DNA of 64,000 bases from assembly GCA_963971225.1 (NCBI GenBank), contig OZ020267.1, positions 92,431,648 to 92,495,647 of the forward strand, written 5' to 3'. This document shows, piece by piece, positions 1-9,771 of the stretch (its first letter is position 1; every line of letters begins with the position of its first letter). Under the pieces are notes generated by a model. That model ran no database searches. It saw nothing but the letters and a program-made list of their open reading frames with translations, and was not told the DNA's origin. The translations under genes and the position numbers were made by a program. This stretch comes from Melieria omissa. Lineage: Eukaryota; Arthropoda; Insecta; Diptera; Ulidiidae.

Positions 1-903
1 TGAGGTCATCTTTAAAAGGGTACACCGGCAACGATCTACGTGTCTCTTCGATTGTCAGACGTTTACGCTCCACCTCAGACAATTCTGTTTTTTTCGACGC
101 CTTCTCCCGAGATCCGTCTATGGTGAGTGCTTGTATGAACTCAATTTGATCCTCCAGCAGTAGCTCGTACTCCTCCTTGCTCTTTGCGTCCTTGGCTCCA
201 AACTGAAAACGTGCCGACGCCAACTGTTCTGCTTCCCACTTCTTTTGCTCTGAATTTGGTTGCCTTTCGATCTCATCAACTTCCACATACTCCTCTTTCA
301 AAACAATATGTGTATAAAAAAACAATAAACAGCTTAGACGCCATTTCTGCTCTTACCCCGTTCCCCCTTCTTCATATCCTGTGGCATATGGTATCGCTGA
401 ATCCGCTCCAGCTCACGCGCACGCTCATGGTCTTGAGCGATCTTAAGCAACTGTTTCTTATAGTCGCGATCCTTGCGCTCCCGCGCACTCAACCTGTTCG
501 CAAATACGATTCAGTTCATCAAACTGATGAAAGACCAGGTAGACTCTACTTACACCGACTCCTCGAACAGGTACTCATCGTCCAATATGTCAGCCTCCAA
601 CTCCGCTACCTTGTCCTCTTTGCGTTTTTCTAAATACTTACGCCGCGATTCCTTGCGCAGTTGTGGCAAAATTTTGTCGCGATCCTCATGCTCTAGCTTG
701 AGTCGCTTTGCCGCCTCCTCAATAGCCTTGCGACCAGCCGTCGATTCCAGCACCTTACGCACACGGCCCTCGTCTCGTTTCTTCAAACGCTCAGTAAATT
801 CATCGCGCTCCTTCAAGTCTCTAAGGCGATCTTCCTCCGCACTATCCACCTGATCGAACTCAACCTCCTCTTCATCAGCTTTTCGCTTATGAGGCTTTGT
901 CAT
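1..903 (-). CDS. l(2)37Cb: DHX16-type DEAH-box splicing helicase, N-terminal part (partial gene)
   Basis: Pre-mRNA-splicing ATP-dependent RNA helicase (Prp2/DHX16 family), which remodels the spliceosome before the first catalytic step in the nucleus. Three exons read cleanly: 903-554, 493-357 and 294-1, split by introns of 60 nt (donor GTAAGT, 553-494) and 62 nt (donor GTAAGAG, 356-295); phases join correctly. The conceptual protein follows human DHX16 from its charged linker (residues like RDLKERDEFTERLKKRD, then RERKDRDYKKQ and IQRYHMP) up to RRSLPVYPFKDDL, just before the helicase core, which lies outside the window. The ATG at 903-901 follows an in-frame TGA three bases upstream, so it is a likely start. 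That fits the shorter Drosophila protein (recalled, not checked) and lacks the human N-terminal domain. A further upstream exon cannot be excluded. Family assignment is firm; the symbol is by recall. Confidence 0.9.
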
Positions 904-2040
904 GGTTCAAAATATGATGCCGCAGATTAATTCCAACAGCAAACGGCACCCGATGATTTGACTCCGACCTGTCGAAAACAAACAAGACTCCCGAATGAAA
1001 CGCAATATTGGATCTGTTTGGGTACTTTTCCACATTCCACTCCGTCACATTCTTAGCACACAGGGAAAAGGATGTAAAAAGGTGAATTAAAAAAAGAGAC
1101 AATTGATTTAAAAATTTAATTTCAGGTTTGAAGCTATAATGAAACTCCAGAGACAATTTGTCTCTGGAAACTCTGTAGCCTCGCGAACGCACACTTTCTT
1201 TGCTACTACAACTTCCAAATGCTTCCAAAAATGATTTTTCTTGGCAGTCGATCATCTGGCATCCAATCATATGTTTCTCTTGTTCTTCGTCTAAATTAGT
1301 GGCTAAAATTTCTTTAGCAAGAGGTTACAAGTTCTCGCAAAGTGAGCTGCTCTTAATTTCTCTCTCGTTGCCAGAGATTGGACGTACACCAACGACATCA
1401 ACCAAACAATTTTACAAATTTGTACAAATTTTCCGTACCCAAACAGAACTATTATTGAATGTCAACTTTAACCCACATAAGGCTGCCACACATTCTAATT
1501 AAATGTAAAAGTAATTAAAATGAAACAAATGAACAATTTATTACAATTGCTTTATTAATTATTATATGTTAAGTATTATTATTATAAACTTAAAAAATAA
1601 GTAACTAAAAATAACTAACTAAAAATGGATATACCGATCTTTCTAAAGCACGCGTTCCAAAAATTTTTTTCGTTATTATTTTACATTGCTTTTTGGGTAC
1701 TTTTCATATAAATTTCATTATGACGACGTATTTTCAATTCGTGGTGAAAATATATTTGCTGCTTCTTGCTTCGAAATTTGCCGAAGAAGAAGAGGGAGGC
1801 CGTGCTTCCGGTCGAAGGACCAATTTGAGGGCGCCTAATCTAGGGCTGCCAGGTGTGCCTATTGCAAAACCGGGGCACTTTGGTGAACGTAAAATACCCC
1901 TGTACGCCCGTCGACAGAGGAAAAACGAAACAAAGCATTAAATTGTATTTTCACATATATTATACATTTATAGTATAGTATGTACATTTATTTCATAAAA
2001 AACACAAAATCATGAGATTATCTCAACGTACACATACGAA
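904..2040. other. 5' flank of the helicase gene; no gene recognised
   Basis: AT-rich sequence upstream of the helicase start; its promoter should lie here but I see no clear core element. Open frames such as the minus-strand one at 887-1270 have no recognisable domain. A plus-strand frame at 1693-1941 (82 codons) has a hydrophobic start, an acidic run (EEEEGG) and a basic end (RRQRKNETKH), is more G+C-rich than its surroundings, and matches nothing I know. It may be an exon scrap of a mobile element. Confidence 0.4.
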
Positions 2041-2072
2041 ACAAAACAACTGAGCTTATTTAAAAACACTAT

Positions 2073-2111
2073 AGGGCAATTCGCGATAGCGTGCGCATAG
2101 CTGGGCAAATG
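2073..2111 (+). repeat. Truncated end of a PIF/Harbinger-like MITE
   Basis: The stretch starting AGGGCAATTCGCGATAGCGT resembles the left end of the element at 48058 (AGGGCAGTTCACGATAACGT). Only about 40 bp remain before P-like sequence begins, as if a P-like element had landed in this MITE and the other half had been lost. Confidence 0.45.
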
Positions 2112-2440
2112 CATGTTGAAATAAACAAGGTGAAGCAAGTAGATGACAGAGCTTTCAACCCATACCCTTATTTTAAAACATAGCAAAACCAATTTTGTTT
2201 TGACATTGAGAGAATATTTTTAACCCCACTCAAAACGCAAAATCGAAAATATTGCGCTTAAACATTTTGATCGCGGAAAAAATGCCAACTACATGCTGTT
2301 TGTGCAAGACAGCACACGGCAACGAAGTGCCCATGTTTTCCAAACCAAACCACCAAATATTAAAAAATATGAGTTTATACGTATGCATGCATATATATAT
2401 ATGTTTTGTAAGATGTTTCATAATGGCAACGCCATAGTTA
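2112..2440 (+). mobile_element. 5' end of a P-superfamily transposon (truncated)
   Basis: Starts CATGTTGAAATAAACAAGGT, nearly the same as the terminus of the complete P-like MITE at 38971 (CATGATGAAATAAACAAGGT) and close to what I recall for the Drosophila P element (CATGATGAAATAACA...). The next 170 bp stay similar to the 38971 copy (shared CCCATACCCTTATTTT, GACATTGAGAGAA and CAAAATCGAAAATATTG), then a coding exon follows that the MITE lacks. No right end is visible; the 3' boundary is approximate. Confidence 0.7.
2282..2370 (+). pseudogene. THAP-domain exon of a P-like transposase (fragment)
   Basis: The ATG at 2282 opens a frame beginning MPTTCCLCKTAHGNEVPMFS. Spacing of the first cysteines and the following FxKP region match the start of a C2CH THAP zinc finger, the DNA-binding domain at the N-terminus of P-element transposases. 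It sits 170 bp inside a P-type terminus, where the first P exon is expected. Only about 30 residues are left; the second zinc-ligand pair and the catalytic region are absent, so no function is expected. Domain call rests on pattern only. Confidence 0.6.
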
Positions 2441-2451
2441 AGTAGTTTAAG

Positions 2452-2911
2452 CATGGCACAATAAACAAGGTAGTGGCAGGAAGGAGCGAATTTAATTTTT
2501 TTCTCGTCAGAGTTCGGTAGGTTGTCAGAAATTTTTGTCTGTTTTGTTTACATTCGGCGAACAGCATTGCCAGTCAACTCTTTTTCTGTGGAATTTTAAG
2601 CATTTTTGCAATGACGAAAGAATATTATTTTTCCAACTTTTATGAATTATCGCAAAATCGGCGAACTATGGACTTGGCACTTTTGCCCCTAATTGTAAAA
2701 CAACAGATTAAAACAAAGAAGCTATGTACTTTTGCTGTTAATTGATGTATTTTTACGTTTTCGAATAGACCAAGTGGTCTATTCGATGCTGGCAGTACTG
2801 TTGGCAAGAGAACCGTCCGTCCGATTTGACATTGAACCGAACAAAACCACTAACAAAATACACGTGAATTTTTTCGCTCCTTCCTGCCACTACCTTGTTT
2901 ATTGTGCCATG
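2452..2911. mobile_element. P-superfamily MITE with 8-bp TSD
   Basis: 460-bp element with near-perfect terminal inverted repeats of about 40 bp, beginning CATGGCACAATAAACAAGGT. It is flanked by an exact 8-bp duplication AGTTTAAG (2444-2451 and 2912-2919). The CAT...ACAAGGT terminus and 8-bp TSD place it with the P-like elements at 2112, 8872 and 38971. No coding sequence. Confidence 0.85.
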
Positions 2912-3086
2912 AGTTTAAGTTGGAAAACTTGACAGCACCGGAATTCAGGAACACGACGCTGGGCTTCGGTGCTAACCAGGAAGAACGCCATCTTTCATTC
3001 TTATTGTGACCATCAGAGTGCGCGGACGCAACCGAATTTCAAAGCGAATTAAATAAAACCATATATATATTTTAAAGTTTATATAT

Positions 3087-3501
3087 TGTAACGATAAGAC
3101 AGTCTGTAGCTGTGCAAAGCAACCCTGTCGCTACGCGCCGTGCTATAATTCCGCGATAATAAGGGAAACTTTTAGTCCAACCTGGCAATGATGGCTCGCG
3201 ATCATCATGGAAACCTGTAGTCCACTGTGGAGTGTGGAGAACGATCTGCGCGATAACCGGACAGGTGTAAAAGGCAGCCGGGTACGGCGCAGCGAGTCAG
3301 TCTTGGTTTAGACAAGTGAAGGTGCCACACGGAGTAAATAATTAAGTGTACAGACAGTAACGTGTAAAATTTGGGAAATAAAGTGATCATTGGTTTTTTT
3401 ATTGACTACGTTTGAGAAACTAAGTGTGTTTTGTTTATTTCAAATTACGCAATCCAGAGATACGTACTAGCCCACTAGAACTAGAACCAGTACTCGTAAC
3501 A
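3087..3501 (+). repeat. 5' LTR of Gypsy copy 1
   Basis: TGTAACG...GTAACA, 415 bp. Contains a TATA-like region shortly before GGCAGCCGGGT and an AATAAA (GGGAAATAAAGTGATC). It has a single copy of the roughly 45-bp internal repeat that is expanded in the 3' LTR. Confidence 0.88.
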
Positions 3502-3502
3502 T

Positions 3503-3520
3503 TTGGGGTCAGAAGTGGGA
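3503..3520 (+). other. Gypsy primer-binding site, tRNA-Leu type
   Basis: Directly after the LTR stands TTGGGGTCAGAAGTGGGATT; copy 2 has TGGTGTCAGAAGTGGGATT. Its complement, AATCCCACTTCTGACACCA, matches what I recall of the 3' end of eukaryotic tRNA-Leu(CAA) with its CCA tail. Copy 1 carries a T-to-G change within the site. Confidence 0.65.
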
Positions 3521-3571
3521 TTGTGGAAAATTAAAAATAAAAAAATTAAATAAAATTGTAAAAGCACGGAC

Positions 3572-5035
3572 ATGGTTAAACTCGAGCTGCTGAAGGTAGA
3601 CCAGCTGAAGAAGGAGCTGGCTGCCTGGAATTTGCCGACTGCTGGCGGAAAGGTGGATTTGCAGTTGCGCTTGCGAGAAGCATGTGAGGCACGAGGCGTC
3701 GATTGGACTGTGCACGAGTTCGGAGCGCAAGAACTAGAGGCGTCGGCCAAGGTGGAGGAGTCGCCTGCTGGTGCTGCTTCTCTACGGAGTACAGCTGCGC
3801 CAATATAAGCGTTGGACATGAGCCAACTAATGGCTGCACTCAAAAGCATGTCGTCGCAAATGAAAACGGCGAATCGAGAAATGGCAGCGAAGCTGGAAAC
3901 TATGAATCTCGAAATTTCAGCAAAAGTCGAGACTGCAAATCGAGCAATGTCAGCGAAGCTGGAAACTACAAATCGAGAAATAACTGCGAAAATGGAAACG
4001 GCGACAATAAAATATCGGCGCAAGTGGCAGAGCGAATGGAAGTCAAGCTTCAGGAAAATTCCTCGCGTTTGGAGCAGAAAGTGGAGGAAATCTCAAACAG
4101 GATTAATGGGAAAGTCGAGCACCTGGAGACGCGGGCAGAGCATTTGGATAAACGAGTCGACGACCTGGATGGTTCCCTGAACAAACGAATTGGCGACCTG
4201 GATCATTCCCTGAACAAACGTGTTGACGATCTTGATGATTCCCTAAGCAAACGAGTTGACAGTCTGGAGGATTCGGTGAACAGAAAAATCGACGAGCGGC
4301 TTAGAGAGGTACAGCTGTGAGCAAGGGTGCAGTCGGTTGAGGAAAGTTTTGCCATAGGAGTGCCTACTTATGATGGTACTACGTCTTTCGACACATTCAA
4401 ACTACAATTCGATATGGCTGCTTTGGAGAGTCAGTGGACCGATGTTAGGAAAGGTCGGAGACTGATACTGGCTCTAAGAGGTCCTGCGGGTGAGGTAATA
4501 AAAACAGTTCCGGAAGGTTTGAGAGGTGATTACGAGACCGTCATAAGGGCGCTGGCAGCCAGATACAGTGACGAGCACAACAAAATGCTGTATTATTGCG
4601 AGCTGAAGAGCCGTACGAAAAGAGCCAACGAGGCGCTGCAGACATATGCAGCAGACATTGAGCGGCTCGTACAGTTGTGTTACCCGAAATTTGGCGCTGA
4701 TGACCTCGAGCTGATGAAGATTGAGTCATTTATTGAAGGTCTTCATGACCCAGCAGTTTGTTGATGATGGGCAAGCGAACATTTAAAGAGACGGTGACCA
4801 GCGCGATGACGTATGAGGCGGCCTGGAGGGGAAGTTTTCGACATTCATCTGCGGAAAGGCGTCGAGCCCAATCTGGACGTATCACGCAAAGCCAGATAGT
4901 GAGCTCGGAGGCACCAGTGGGGCTGCGGGCAGTGTCATCTAGAGTCAGTTGCTGGTGATGTGGCAAGCAAGGCCACATATCACGAGACTGCCATCTGCGA
5001 GGAAAGTGTTCCGGACAACAGACGTCGCCAAGAAG
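3572..5035 (+). pseudogene. Gypsy copy 1 gag remnant with SAP domain
   Basis: Starts with a SAP-type motif (LKVDQLKKELAAWNLP...GGKVDLQLRLREA, 3578-3690), then an Ala/Ser linker, repeated MxAKLETxNxE units and an LDxSLNKRVDDLD coiled coil, then the capsid-like part (VPTYDGTTSFDTFKLQFD; YAADIERLVQLCYP). A TAA at 3806, a frameshift near 4005 (shared with copy 2), a TGA at 4318 and further stops after 4760 break it. The zinc-knuckle region is degraded (GKQGHISRDCH-like). Gag normally forms the retrotransposon particle. Confidence 0.85.
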
Positions 5036-5111
5036 GGCTGACGCTCTGCCACACCATTCGTGCAAATCCGAGCGCAGGCATAATTCGCAAGCCAAAAGCG
5101 AGGGACAAATT

Positions 5112-6335
5112 GTGGACGTCTGGTTGGTAAGCGTTATGCCAGAGGAAGAGTGGTCTGCGGAGAGGCTACAAAAAGACCAGCGTGAGGATGCGGATCTTGC
5201 GAAAATCGTCGAAGGCAAGGAGCAAGGCGCACGTCCAGACTGGCAGGAGATGGCCGGTGAAAGCCCAATCGCTAAGGCTTACTGGGCACAGTGGAAAAGT
5301 CTGCGGCTGAAGGAAGGATGCCTGACCGCGATTCTACCGGGTAAGATGTCAGGAGTCTGTAGCCGAGTGGATTAAGAGCTGCGACCGATGTTCAGCCGCG
5401 AAAGTGTCGACAAGAAGATCTCGAGGCCGCATGCAGCAGCACAACGTGGGAGCGTCCTTCGAGAGGATTGCTATGGATGTCGCCGGCCCATTCCCAACAA
5501 GCACTCAAGGCAAACAATATGTGCTGGTGGTAATGGATTATTTCAGCAAATGGCCCGAAGTGTACCCTATTCCCACCCAGGAGGCCACTACGATCTCGTA
5601 AAAGCTGGTAAACAACTGGGTAGCCAGGTTCGGAGTTCCGTTGGAGTTGCACTCAGATCAAGGCCGGAATTTCGAGTCTGCGGTATTCAGGGAAGTGTGT
5701 GAGCTGCTGGAGATAAAGAAAACTCGTACCACCCCTTTGCGCCCACAGTCCGACGGCATGGTGGAACGCTTTAACCGGACACTGGAAGAATACCTGCGGA
5801 AAGTGGTAGGCAGGAATCAAAAGGATTGGGACACGCATGACCCCCTGTTCCTGATGGCGTATAGGTCAGCCCCGCACGACACGACATCACTCACTCCAGC
5901 CCGAGCAGTGTTCGGCACAGAGTTGCGGTTACCCGCTGACTTGAAGTTCGGGGTAGTCAGCACGACGGGAGGCGCTAAGACGGACTCCGTGGTCAATAAG
6001 CGGACGGAACTGGAGGAAATTCACCAGTTTATAAGGAGCCGTACCAAACTGATCAGCGATAAGGTGAAAGCCAGATATGATCTACGGGCCAACTCAGCAG
6101 GGTTCCAAGAAGGCGATCTGTAATACTCCACAACCCGCAGCAGAGGAAAGGGTTGTCTCCGAAACTTCAAGTGTCATGGGAAGGACCGTACGAAGTCGTG
6201 ACTAGGATTAACGACGTGATATACAGGCTTCAACATTGCAGCAATAGAGGCGCTAAGCTGAAGGTAGTCCATTTGGAGCGCCTGGCGCCTTATCACAGCG
6301 GAGCCTCGGCACTTGTTCGGGACGAACAAGTCTAA
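5112..6335 (+). pseudogene. Gypsy copy 1 integrase remnant
   Basis: Pieces in two frames match the integrase of copy 2. 5112-5330 is the N-terminal lead, the HHCC zinc finger is deleted, 5404-6123 carries the DDE core (MDVAGPF, SDQGRNFESAVF, SDGMVERFNRTLEEYL) with a TAA at 5599, and 6153-6335 is the C-terminal WEGPYEVV region in a shifted frame. Non-functional. Confidence 0.85.
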
Positions 6336-6346
6336 GTAGTGGGCAG

Positions 6347-6909
6347 TGTAACGATAAGACAGTCTGTCGCTGTGTAAAGCAACCCTGTCGCTACGCGCCG
6401 TGCTATAATTTAATCTAACAACGACGGCCGCAATAATAAGGGAAACGTTTAGTCCAACCTGGCAATGATGGCCGCGATAATACGGGAAACTTTTAGTCCA
6501 ACCTGGCAATGATGGCCGCGATAATACGTTATTCTTGTAGTCCAACCTGGCAATGATGGCCGCGGTAATAAGGGACACTTTTAGTCCAACCTGGCAATGA
6601 TGGCTCGCGATCATCATGAAAACTGTAGTCCACTCTGGAATGTGTGAGAACGATCTGCGCGATAACCGGACAGGTATAAAAGGCAGCCGGGTACGGCGCA
6701 GCGAGTCAGTCTTGGTTTAGACAAGTGAAGTTGCCACACGGAGTAAATAATTAAGTGTACAGACAGTAAAGTGTAAAATTTGTGAAATAAAGTGATCGTT
6801 GGTTGTTTATTGACTGCGTTTGAGAAACTAAGTGTGTTTTGTTTATTTCAAATTACGCAATCCAGAGATACGTACTAGCCCCCTAGAACTAGAACCAGCA
6901 TTAGTAACA
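6347..6909 (+). repeat. 3' LTR of Gypsy copy 1 with expanded minisatellite
   Basis: 563 bp, 148 bp longer than its partner. The extra length is about four tandem units of some 45 bp, each with TAGTCCAACCTGGCAATGAT and GGCCGCGATAATA (about 6420-6605). Minus-sense ORFs here are artefacts of this repeat. Confidence 0.88.
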
Positions 6910-7389
6910 GTATTAAACAAAAACGGCGGGCGAGCAGTATAGCAATCACTGGGTTTTGGGTCAGCTTGCAAACTTGATTTTGCTCGAGGTTATTTGCGCA
7001 CGGTGATAAGGGATGCGACAAACTAGTAATTTTTTTGTTTATGTAAGGTAATACTTTGGTTCAAACTCTTAAGGTTATGTGAACAGAACAGAACTTGTAT
7101 TTGGTATAATTTAATAGCATAAAGAACACTTACGACGCCTTAAATTGTTTTATACAATTGTTGAGTTTTTGCAAACTTTGAAGAAAAGTTTACCATTTTA
7201 AATAAATCACTTCTTTTGCATATTATGTGAGGTAATAAAGCATTATTACACTTTCATCACTTAAGACATACGTAGCTAACATTTCCATTAAAGGAGGATT
7301 AACGAATAACGAATTAACGGATAAAACAATCAATGTTTTGAACATCGATGTTTTCTAGCCGATGTTTTGTCATCATCGATACCTCCTTT
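6910..7389. other. No gene or recognised element
   Basis: AT-rich spacer between Gypsy copy 1 and the inverted TIR-element pair. Near 7320-7385 the motif ATCGATG recurs several times in a short space; otherwise I see nothing. Confidence 0.4.
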
Positions 7390-8173
7390 CTCGAGTTATT
7401 CGCGTTGCAATGTTGTATACTTCATAACATGGGTTTCACGCGTCAGCTTCTTCTTCTTACGTCAGCTGATGATAATTTTTAGTTGGCAAACTGCTGATTG
7501 ATTTCGTTGTGAATTGTGAAAAGCAACGAAATGAAATTGCTATACGACGTTATAGACTTTATAGAATTTACTGATTTCATTTTAAACACAATAAATGCAT
7601 ATCGAACATTGCAAAAAATAAAAAAAAAGATTCAGTTGAATTCAATTTGTAGCAATTTATTTCACAGGGATGAGCAAAATTCGATCGACAACGAATAAGC
7701 TATCGAATTTCCAATACAGCGAAGATTAAGTTTCGTCTGTCAAGGAATTATGCTAATTTTTAGGAATTTCTCCACATTTTATGTGAAAATATTGAATTTG
7801 AAATGTTTCGTAAATGTATTTAATAGCTTTCGTGTAAAATAAATGCATTCGACTTTTGCGATAACACAAGTTTGTTATCGGCATTACCATTTAACCACAT
7901 AATGTATGACATCTTTAGGAGCTCTGTCAGCTGTTTGACGTCGTTATGCGCGAAACGCGAGAGAAAGTTGATAACAGTTCAACTTTTGACGCGTTTCGGG
8001 CGTATCGAACGCGTTTAGGGAGATTCGGAATCAGCGCACCCAAATTAGTAAGAAACAGTAGAAAAACTCCATGCAACAGAAAAAAAAGTTTTTTTTTGTT
8101 GCGCTGTGTTGTAATTTTTCTCGAAACGTGAAAAACGACGATACGCTTGGAACGATCTTTATGGAGTTTGACC
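7390..8173 (+). mobile_element. Long-TIR DNA element, unit 1 of an inverted pair
   Basis: About 785 bp, homologous along its length to the single copy at 58155-58939 (shared ACGCGTCAGCTTCTTCTTAC, GATTTCGTTGTGAATTG, GACAACGAATAAGCTATCGA). The right end is GGAGTTTGACC; the outer left ~55 bp are missing. Unit 2 follows in opposite orientation after 5 bp (ATAAT), making a near-palindrome of more than 1.4 kb. No transposase is recognisable. Confidence 0.75.
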
Positions 8174-8178
8174 ATAAT

Positions 8179-9227
8179 GGTCAAACTCCATAAAGCGCGT
8201 GAGAAGCAAACTCCATGACTACGCCCGAAACGCGGCAAAAGTTGAACTATTTTCATCTTTCTCTCGCGTTTCTCGCTTAACGACGTCAAACAGCTGACAG
8301 AGCTCCTAAAGATATCATACATTATGTGGTTAAATGGTAATGCCGATAACGAAATTGTGTTATCGCAAAAGTCGAATGCATTTATTTTACACGAAAGCTA
8401 TTAAATACATTTAAGAAACATTTGAAATTCATTATTTTAACATAGAATGTGGAGAAATTCCTAAAAATTAGCATAATTCTTTGACAGACGAAACTTAGTC
8501 TTCGCTGTATTGGAAATTCGATAGCTTATTCGTTGTCGATCGAATTTTGCTCATCCCTGGGAAATAAATTGCTACAAATTGAATACAACAGAATCTTTTT
8601 TTTTTATTTTTTGCAATGTTCGATATGCATTTATTGTGTTTAAAATGAAATCAGTAAATTCTATAAAGTCTTTAACGTCGTATAGCAATTTCATTTCGTT
8701 GTTTTTCACAATTCACAACGAAATCAATCAGCAGTTTGCCAATTAAAAATTAGCATCAGCTGACCTAAGAAGAACAAGCTGACGCGTGAAATGCGCTTTA
8801 TGGAGTTTGACCTTTTGCAACGCGAATAACGCGAGAAACGCCATAACACGACAAACCCCGAAAGCCTGAAACATAGCACAATAAACAAGGTAATAGCATC
8901 CCTGCAACACCAAAAACCACATGTATTTTGTTGGTAGGATTGTTTATCGCTACTGTCAAAATCAGCTGATATTTTCCGACGAAAGAGGGAGAAACTGAAA
9001 ACAGACAAAAGTGATTGTTGCCAGAAAGTGCTGTATTTGAGTGAAAAAACGGGAAAAGTGCTCAGGTCAGTTGTTTCCAGTCAGGTATTTTCATTTCAAC
9101 CGATGCGGCAACACCGCACCACTGCTGACACCGACGATTTTGACAAAAGGGATAAACGATCAGCCGGTGGCTTGCTACAACCTTGTAGTTGAACCATGGC
9201 CTGAAACGCGGTTTATGGAGTTTGGCC
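8179..9227 (-). mobile_element. Long-TIR DNA element, unit 2, split by a P-like MITE
   Basis: Begins GGTCAAACTCCATAAAGCGC, the mirror of unit 1, and runs back through the same sequence. It is interrupted at 8871 by a 327-bp P-like MITE; the outer TIR resumes at 9199 (GCCTGAAACGCGGTTTATGG) and ends at GGAGTTTGGCC. Confidence 0.75.
8872..9198. mobile_element. P-superfamily MITE nested in the TIR element, 8-bp TSD
   Basis: Left end CATAGCACAATAAACAAGGT; right end, read inward, CATGGTTCAACTACAAGGTT. Flanked by an exact 8-bp duplication GCCTGAAA (8864-8871 and 9199-9206). The interrupted host sequence rejoins as a normal TIR of the older element, which gives the insertion order. Confidence 0.82.
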
Positions 9228-9459
9228 ATAAATCCTAAGTAGCGCCACTCTTTTTTCGAGCTGTCAGTGGTACAGAATGTGGTAGTGTTGCCGCACAGTA
9301 CAGAATGTGATAGTGTTACCCCAACGCCATTTTCTGTTGGTTTAGGTAGCAAATTGTATGCCTATTTTTCTGATTACTTTGCCGATCAAGTATTAAGGAA
9401 ATTTTTGAAAGATCAAATATCTTAAGATAACTGGGCAATTACTGTAAAAATACAATAGT

Positions 9460-9745
9460 TGTCGAGGAATCCGGACTTCGTTTTTTAATACCGGTAGTAG
9501 TAGTATTTATTTATGAAATTTCAACCGTTACAAAACAACAATTATAAAAATAGTTATAAAATATACCCTTTGGCAGACCAACTTACCGCGGTTCCGTTCC
9601 GTTGGCTTCCTCGAATCAAAGTGCCGCCAACGAACCGGAACCACGGTAAGCAGGCTGCCAACGTGAACTTGACATGGCAGCTGTCACGTTCCTGTCGCGC
9701 AGGGATGCAATCGGCGTTGCCAATTGCCAATTGCCGTTCGCCACA
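9460..9745 (-). repeat. 3' LTR of BEL 1
   Basis: On the minus strand TGTGGCGAACGG...GATTCCTCGACA, 286 bp. It has an extra 7 bp (CCAATTGCCAATTGCC against CCAATTGCC) compared with the 5' LTR. Confidence 0.9.
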
Positions 9746-9771
9746 TCCCACCCCCCGTGAAACATCCTGAT

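Larger units (their letters stand above)
3087..6909 (+). mobile_element. Gypsy LTR retrotransposon copy 1 (internally deleted)
   Basis: Both LTRs (3087-3501, 6347-6909), the primer-binding site and gag remain. The protease, reverse transcriptase and RNase H are missing: sequence runs from the gag zinc-knuckle region to the end of RNase H at about 5036, a loss of roughly 2.2 kb relative to copy 2. A second deletion near 5330 removes the HHCC part of integrase. Flanks ATAT (left) and GTAT (right) fit a 4-bp TSD with one change. It cannot make its own reverse transcriptase. Confidence 0.92.

Noticed and set aside
887..1270. Upstream coding exon of the helicase gene
   Set aside because: The 127-codon minus frame has no similarity I recognise to the DHX16 N-terminus, and a stop lies just before the ATG at 903; no convincing splice acceptor joins them.
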